Assembly (NCBI RefSeq): GCF_016925675.1 | Contig: NZ_CP070506.1 | Coordinates: forward strand, 1,176,501-1,240,500 | DNA: 64,000 nucleotides | Origin: Pseudomonas hygromyciniae | GTDB lineage: Bacteria > Pseudomonadota > Gammaproteobacteria > Pseudomonadales > Pseudomonadaceae | Direction of reading: 5' to 3' | Shown here: positions 59,770 to 64,000 of the stretch, one piece after another | Numbering within the stretch: the first letter of the stretch is position 1 | Layout of the letters: every line of letters begins with the position of its first letter | Position numbers and translations under genes: made by a program | Notes under the pieces: model-generated | What the model saw: only the letters and a program-made list of their open reading frames with translations | What the model was told of the DNA's origin: nothing | Database searches by the model: none

Positions 59770-60582
59770 TCAGATATGCAGGATGAATTCGCGAACCAGC
59801 TTGCTGCCGAAATACGCCAGCATCAGCAGGCAGAAACCGGCCAGGGTCCAGCGGATCGCCTTGTGCCCACGCCAGCCCAGGCGATTGCGACCCCATAACA
59901 GGACGCTGAACACCACCCAGGCCAGGCACGCCAGCAGGGTCTTGTGGACCAGGTGCTGGGCGAACAGGTTTTCGACGAACAGCCAGCCGGAAATCAGCGA
60001 CAGCGACAGCAGCGTCCAGCCGGCCCAGAGGAAGCCGAACAGCAGGCTTTCCATGGTCTGCAGCGGCGGGAAGTTCTTGATCAGCCCGGAAGGGTGCTTG
60101 TGCTTGAGCTGGTGATCTTGCAGGAGCAGCAGCAAAGCCTGGAACACGGCGATGGTAAACATGCCGTAGGCGAGGATCGACAACAGGATATGGGCAAGGA
60201 TGCCCGGTTCCTCATCGATCACCTGCACGGTGCCCGTGGGGGCGAATTGCGCCAGCAGCACCGTCAACATCCCCAGGGGGAAGAGCAGCAGCAGCAGGTT
60301 TTCCACCGGGATCCGCGCGCAGGCCAGCAGCGTCAAGGCAATGACCGCGGCGGCAATCAGGCTGGCGGCGCTGAAAAAGTCCAGGCCCAGGCCCACCGGC
60401 GTCATCAGGTGGGTGAACAGGCTGGCAGCGTGGGCCAGCAAGGCGAACACGCCGAGGCCGGCCAGCAGGCGTTTGTCCGCCTTGGCGCGTTGAGCCAGGC
60501 GGGTGCCCTGATAGAGGGTCGCAGCGGCATACAAGAGTGCGGCGGCGAGACTGGGTAGCAAACTGGGTGACAAAGGGAGCAT
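59770..60582 (-). CDS. CcsA/YpjD-like cytochrome c assembly membrane protein
   Basis: A 270-residue membrane protein with about eight hydrophobic helices, of the cytochrome c assembly (CcsA/CcmF-related) group, close to E. coli YpjD. The tryptophan-rich haem-handling motif is reduced to GFLWAGWTLLSLSLISGW. ATG at 60582 is chosen; an in-frame opening extends upstream without family similarity. It is divergent from ffh and 12 bases before the CorC-like gene. Function in haem export is not proven for this subgroup. Confidence 0.82.
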   Translation of the reverse strand: MLPLSPSLLPSLAAALLYAAATLYQGTRLAQRAKADKRLLAGLGVFALLAHAASLFTHLMTPVGLGLDFFSAASLIAAAVIALTLLACARIPVENLLLLLFPLGMLTVLLAQFAPTGTVQVIDEEPGILAHILLSILAYGMFTIAVFQALLLLLQDHQLKHKHPSGLIKNFPPLQTMESLLFGFLWAGWTLLSLSLISGWLFVENLFAQHLVHKTLLACLAWVVFSVLLWGRNRLGWRGHKAIRWTLAGFCLLMLAYFGSKLVREFILHI

Positions 60583-60686
60583 AAATCCTGTTAGGCAAGC
60601 CCGAAAGCCGATGAGTTTGGCACACACCTGCGTTCCACGAAAGACCACCGGGCCAGACAGCGGGTGTGCATGGCGGCAGTCTTCGC

Positions 60687-60692
60687 TATAAT
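60687..60692 (+). promoter_or_regulatory. -10 box upstream of ffh
   Basis: An exact TATAAT lies in the gap before ffh, with a weak TGTGCA 16 bases upstream. The transcript would have a leader of about 120 bases. Confidence 0.45.
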
Positions 60693-60816
60693 CCGCGACC
60701 TGCCCACGCCGCAGGCTCGCCGAGCGCTGTTTTTAATAGCGATTTATCACAGCCTGGGCCGCCATTACCTCGGTCTACCAATGCATTTCGATGAATAGGG
60801 CCTGAAAGGATCGCGC

Positions 60817-62193
60817 ATGTTTGAAAATCTGACTGACCGTCTCTCGCAGACGCTGCGCCATGTCACCGGCAAGGCCAAGCTGACCGAGGACAATATTAAA
60901 GATACCCTGCGCGAAGTGCGCATGGCGTTGCTGGAAGCCGACGTTGCCTTGCCTGTGGTCAAGGATTTCGTCAACTCGGTCAAAGAGCGCGCGGTCGGCA
61001 CTGAAGTGTCCCGCAGCCTGACGCCGGGCCAGGCCTTTGTGAAGGTCGTCCAGGCCGAGCTCGAAAGCCTGATGGGCGCGGCCAACGAAGACCTGAACCT
61101 CAGCGCCGTGCCGCCGGCCGTTGTGCTGATGGCCGGTTTGCAGGGTGCGGGTAAGACCACCACCGCTGCCAAGCTGGCGCGCTTCCTCAAAGAGCGCAAG
61201 AAAAAGTCCGTGATGGTGGTCTCGGCCGACGTATACCGTCCGGCCGCGATCAAGCAGCTGGAAATGCTCGCCGGTGAAATCGGCGTGACATTCTTCCCGT
61301 CCGACCTGAGCCAGAAGCCGGTCGACATCGCCAACGCTGCCATTAAAGAAGCCAAGCTCAAGTTCATCGACGTGGTGATCGTCGATACCGCCGGTCGCCT
61401 GCACATCGATGAAGAGATGATGGGCGAGATCAAGGCGCTGCATGCCGCGATCAATCCGGTAGAAACGCTGTTTGTGGTCGACGCCATGACCGGCCAGGAT
61501 GCGGCCAACACCGCCAAGGCCTTTGGTGATGCACTGCCGCTGACCGGCGTGATCCTGACCAAGGTCGACGGTGACGCCCGTGGCGGTGCCGCACTGTCGG
61601 TGCGCGCAATCACCGGCAAGCCGATCAAGTTCATCGGCATGGGCGAGAAGACCGAAGCGCTCGAGCCGTTCCACCCTGAGCGTATCGCCTCGCGTATCCT
61701 CGGCATGGGCGACGTGCTCAGCCTGATCGAGCAGGCCGAACAGACCCTCGACAAAGACAAGGCCGACAAACTGGCCAAGAAGCTGAAGAAGGGCAAGGGC
61801 TTCGACCTCGAAGACTTCCGTGATCAGTTGCAACAGATGAAGAACATGGGCGGCCTCGGCGGTCTGATGGACAAACTGCCGAACATCGGCGGTGTGAACC
61901 TGGCGCAAATGGGCAATGCCCAGGGCGCGGCAGAGAAGCAGTTCAAGCAGATGGAAGCCATCATCAACTCCATGACCCCGGCCGAGCGCCGCGACCCTGA
62001 GCTGATCAGCGGTTCGCGCAAGCGTCGGATCGCCATGGGTTCCGGCACCCAGGTGCAGGACATTGGTCGCTTGATCAAGCAGCACAAGCAGATGCAAAAG
62101 ATGATGAAGAAATTCTCGGCCAAAGGCGGCATGGCCAAAATGATGCGCGGTATGGGCGGTATGATGCCCGGTCGTGGCATGCCGAAGATGTAA
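60817..62193 (+). CDS. ffh: Signal recognition particle protein Ffh (SRP54)
   Basis: A 458-residue GTPase that, with 4.5S RNA, delivers inner-membrane proteins to the translocon. The N domain spans residues 1-90, the G domain has its P-loop GLQGAGKTTT at 107-116 and the motif DTAGRLHIDEEMM, and the methionine-rich M domain that binds RNA and signal sequences runs from about 330 to the end (KGGMAKMMRGMGGMMPGRGMPKM). It is divergent from the CcsA-like gene. Confidence 0.98.
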   Translation: MFENLTDRLSQTLRHVTGKAKLTEDNIKDTLREVRMALLEADVALPVVKDFVNSVKERAVGTEVSRSLTPGQAFVKVVQAELESLMGAANEDLNLSAVPPAVVLMAGLQGAGKTTTAAKLARFLKERKKKSVMVVSADVYRPAAIKQLEMLAGEIGVTFFPSDLSQKPVDIANAAIKEAKLKFIDVVIVDTAGRLHIDEEMMGEIKALHAAINPVETLFVVDAMTGQDAANTAKAFGDALPLTGVILTKVDGDARGGAALSVRAITGKPIKFIGMGEKTEALEPFHPERIASRILGMGDVLSLIEQAEQTLDKDKADKLAKKLKKGKGFDLEDFRDQLQQMKNMGGLGGLMDKLPNIGGVNLAQMGNAQGAAEKQFKQMEAIINSMTPAERRDPELISGSRKRRIAMGSGTQVQDIGRLIKQHKQMQKMMKKFSAKGGMAKMMRGMGGMMPGRGMPKM

Positions 62194-62200
62194 AGAATTC

Positions 62201-62298
62201 GCGCAAGAGTTCGCTCTTGTGCAGACCCACATGGACGTGGGATCTCCAGCAAACCCGCCGTTGGCGGGAGCTGACTCGCCGTTTTAACCGACGGCTCT
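62201..62298 (+). other. String of stem-loops between ffh and rpsP
   Basis: Four short hairpins follow the ffh stop: GCGCAAGAG-TTCG-CTCTTGTGC (62201-62222, with a UUCG tetraloop), CCCAC-ATGGAC-GTGGG (about 62226-62241), CCCGCC-GTT-GGCGGG (62254-62268) and GCCG-TTTTAACCGA-CGGC (about 62278-62295). None has a clear T run except the short TTTT in the last. They may end the ffh transcript jointly. The rest of the 250-base gap is the rpsP promoter. Confidence 0.5.
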
Positions 62299-62343
62299 AT
62301 AGCAGATCTGAATGGCACGCGGTCAGGCGCCGGAAAAAGACAT

Positions 62344-62371
62344 TTGCAAAAGTCCGGATATTCCTTAGAAT
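62344..62371 (+). promoter_or_regulatory. Sigma-70 promoter of the rpsP operon
   Basis: TTGCAA (62344-62349) and TAGAAT (62366-62371) are 16 bases apart. Transcription would start near 62378, about 65 bases before rpsP. Confidence 0.65.
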
Positions 62372-62443
62372 ATGCGGCCTTTCGGGCACCCATGCCCGCT
62401 GTGCATTTAGATTTGCAGCACCGACTACAGGAACGATGTTCAC

Positions 62444-62695
62444 ATGCTAACAATCCGTCTTGCCCTTGGCGGCTCCAAAAAGCGCCCGTTTTACCACTTG
62501 ACCGTAACCGACAGCCGCAACCCGCGTGACGGTTCGCACAAGGAACAGGTTGGTTTCTTCAACCCTGTTGCTCGTGGTCAAGAAGTTCGTCTGTCCGTGA
62601 ACCAAGAGCGCGTAGCCTACTGGCTGAGCGTTGGTGCACAGCCTTCCGAGCGTGTTGCCAAGTTGTTGAAGGACTCGGCTAAGGCCGCAGCCTGA
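62444..62695 (+). CDS. rpsP: 30S ribosomal protein S16
   Basis: An 83-residue ribosomal protein that stabilises the 16S rRNA 5' domain. [25 protein letters not shown] is the family opening, with length as usual for S16. It leads the rpsP-rimM-trmD operon, which continues with rplS outside the window. Confidence 0.99.
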   Translation: MLTIRLALGGSKKRPFYHLTVTDSRNPRDGSHKEQVGFFNPVARGQEVRLSVNQERVAYWLSVGAQPSERVAKLLKDSAKAAA

Positions 62696-62700
62696 GCAAT

Positions 62701-63237
62701 ATGAACGCGACGCCAGCTGTTGCTGATGATTTGATCGTTATCGGCAAGATTTACTCTGTTCATGGCGTTCGCGGCGAAGTGAAGGTGTATTCCTTTACTG
62801 ATCCGACTGAAAACCTGTTGCAGTACAAGACCTGGACGCTCAAGCGCGAAGGTAGTGTGAAACAGGTCGAGCTGGTCAGTGGACGCGGGAACGACAAGTT
62901 CCTGGTCGCAAAGCTCAAGGGTCTCGATGATCGTGAAGAAGCACGTCTTCTGGCCGGTTATGAGATCTGCGTGCCGCGCAACCTGTTCCCTGAATTGACC
63001 GACGGCGAGTACTACTGGTACCAGCTGGAAGGTCTGAAGGTTATTGATCAACTCGGGCAATTGCTTGGGAAAATCGATCATCTTCTGGAAACCGGCGCCA
63101 ATGATGTAATGGTGGTCAAGCCTTGCGCTGGCAGCCTGGATGATCGCGAACGCCTGTTGCCCTATACCGAGCAATGTGTGTTGGCCGTCGACCTGGCAGC
63201 GGGCGAGATGAAGGTGGAATGGGATGCGGACTTCTAA
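62701..63237 (+). CDS. rimM: 16S rRNA processing protein RimM
   Basis: A 178-residue factor for 30S subunit maturation that binds ribosomal protein S19. The N-terminal RimM domain shows [20 protein letters not shown], and the C-terminal PRC-barrel contains [11 protein letters not shown] and ANDVMVVKP. It starts 5 bases after rpsP and ends 2 bases before trmD. Confidence 0.98.
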   Translation: MNATPAVADDLIVIGKIYSVHGVRGEVKVYSFTDPTENLLQYKTWTLKREGSVKQVELVSGRGNDKFLVAKLKGLDDREEARLLAGYEICVPRNLFPELTDGEYYWYQLEGLKVIDQLGQLLGKIDHLLETGANDVMVVKPCAGSLDDRERLLPYTEQCVLAVDLAAGEMKVEWDADF

Positions 63238-63239
63238 GC

Positions 63240-63992
63240 GTGGCTAATTTGCGCATTGAAGTGATCAGTTTGTTTCCCGAGATGTTTTCCGCCATCAGCG
63301 AGTACGGCATCACCAGTCGGGCGGTGAAACAAGGGCTCTTGCAGCTCACTTGTTGGAACCCGCGAGACTACACGACGGATCGACATCACACTGTGGACGA
63401 TCGCCCATTTGGCGGTGGCCCGGGCATGGTGATGAAGATCAAGCCCCTGGAAGACGCCCTGGTTCAGGCCAAGGCAGCAGCAGGGGAGAAGGCGAAGGTA
63501 ATTTACCTGTCCCCTCAAGGCCGCCAGCTGAAACAGGCTGCGGTACGCGAACTGGCGAATGAGGAAGCACTGATCCTGATTGCCGGTCGCTATGAAGGCA
63601 TTGACGAGCGTTTTATTGACGCTCATGTCGATGAAGAGTGGTCGATTGGGGACTATGTCCTGTCTGGCGGTGAGCTGCCGGCGATGGTCCTGATAGATGC
63701 GGTTACACGACTGCTGCCTGGAGCTTTAGGGCATGCGGACTCCGCGGAGGAAGATTCCTTCACGGATGGTTTGCTGGATTGCCCGCACTACACCCGACCG
63801 GAGGTGTATGCGGATCAGCGTGTTCCCGACGTATTGCTAAGTGGCAATCACGCACACATCCGGCGTTGGCGTTTACAGCAGTCCCTTGGTCGGACCTATG
63901 AACGACGCGCCGATCTTCTGGAAAGCCGCTCGCTTTCTGGAGAAGAGAAGAAGCTGCTCGAGGAATACATCCTCGCGCGGGACGATAGTTAA
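63240..63992 (+). CDS. trmD: tRNA (guanine-N1-)-methyltransferase
   Basis: A 250-residue SPOUT methyltransferase that makes m1G37 in tRNAs and so prevents frameshifting. The knotted SAM site is visible in [13 protein letters not shown] and [17 protein letters not shown]. Translation starts at GTG 63240, which gives the conserved [16 protein letters not shown] opening; an in-frame upstream start lies inside rimM. The operon normally continues with rplS, which would begin just past the window. Confidence 0.98.
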   Translation: MANLRIEVISLFPEMFSAISEYGITSRAVKQGLLQLTCWNPRDYTTDRHHTVDDRPFGGGPGMVMKIKPLEDALVQAKAAAGEKAKVIYLSPQGRQLKQAAVRELANEEALILIAGRYEGIDERFIDAHVDEEWSIGDYVLSGGELPAMVLIDAVTRLLPGALGHADSAEEDSFTDGLLDCPHYTRPEVYADQRVPDVLLSGNHAHIRRWRLQQSLGRTYERRADLLESRSLSGEEKKLLEEYILARDDS

Positions 63993-64000
63993 CAACGTAT

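Overview
The window reads as a chromosomal segment of a fluorescent Pseudomonas, most likely the P. fluorescens group. The evidence is gene order typical of the genus (hscA-fdx-iscX-ndk-rlmN-pilF-rodZ-ispG-hisS-yfgM-bamB-der; guaB-guaA; ffh, then rpsP-rimM-trmD), protein sequences that look Pseudomonas throughout, high GC, and many REP/REPIN palindromes between genes. I see no tRNA, rRNA, CRISPR array, insertion sequence or prophage.

Layout. 1-10.6 kb is housekeeping: Fe-S assembly tail, nucleotide kinase, RNA methylation, isoprenoid and histidyl-tRNA synthesis, outer-membrane assembly and a ribosome GTPase. 10.8-23 kb holds a methionine-type aminotransferase/omega-amidase pair, leuA with a candidate leader peptide, an M23 peptidase with xseA, a LysR regulator divergent from a TSUP transporter, and guaBA. 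23.1-32.1 kb is a trehalose uptake locus: treR divergent from treP-treC-porin-(EIIA-HPr-EI fusion)-small EIIB-like gene. 32.1-38.7 kb has a repeat cluster, mltF, purL and a small YqfO-like gene. 38.7-44.5 kb is one giant gene for a 1907-residue toxin-like protein. 44.5-51.7 kb is an N-acetylglucosamine locus read on the minus strand: nagR, nagA, a SIS-type deaminase, an EIIA-HPr-EI fusion and nagE. 51.9-60.6 kb is mixed: L,D-transpeptidase, two Nudix enzymes, gamma-carbonic anhydrase, a DUF1289 protein, a second repeat cluster, a VUT transporter, purT, an MFS transporter, a CorC-like protein and a CcsA-like protein. 60.8-64 kb is ffh and the rpsP-rimM-trmD operon.

How the parts fit. Two self-contained sugar phosphotransferase systems lie 12 kb apart. 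Each has its own soluble EIIA-HPr-EI polyprotein, a membrane permease, a catabolic enzyme and a GntR/UTRA repressor with palindromic sites nearby. Both also carry an extra EIIB-like domain in which the phosphorylated cysteine is alanine: a free 95-residue protein in the trehalose locus, and the C-terminal domain of NagE.

The best candidate for something undescribed is the giant minus-strand gene at 38743-44466, 63 bases downstream of nagE. It has two N-terminal repeats that resemble the Pseudomonas dermonecrotic-toxin-like (DUF6543) family, a hydrophobic stretch, and two tandem C-terminal domains related to each other. Other notable signals are a possible attenuator-like leader before leuA, a terminator whose loop carries a -10 box before ndk, and two clusters of long hairpin elements with 42- to 57-bp arms.
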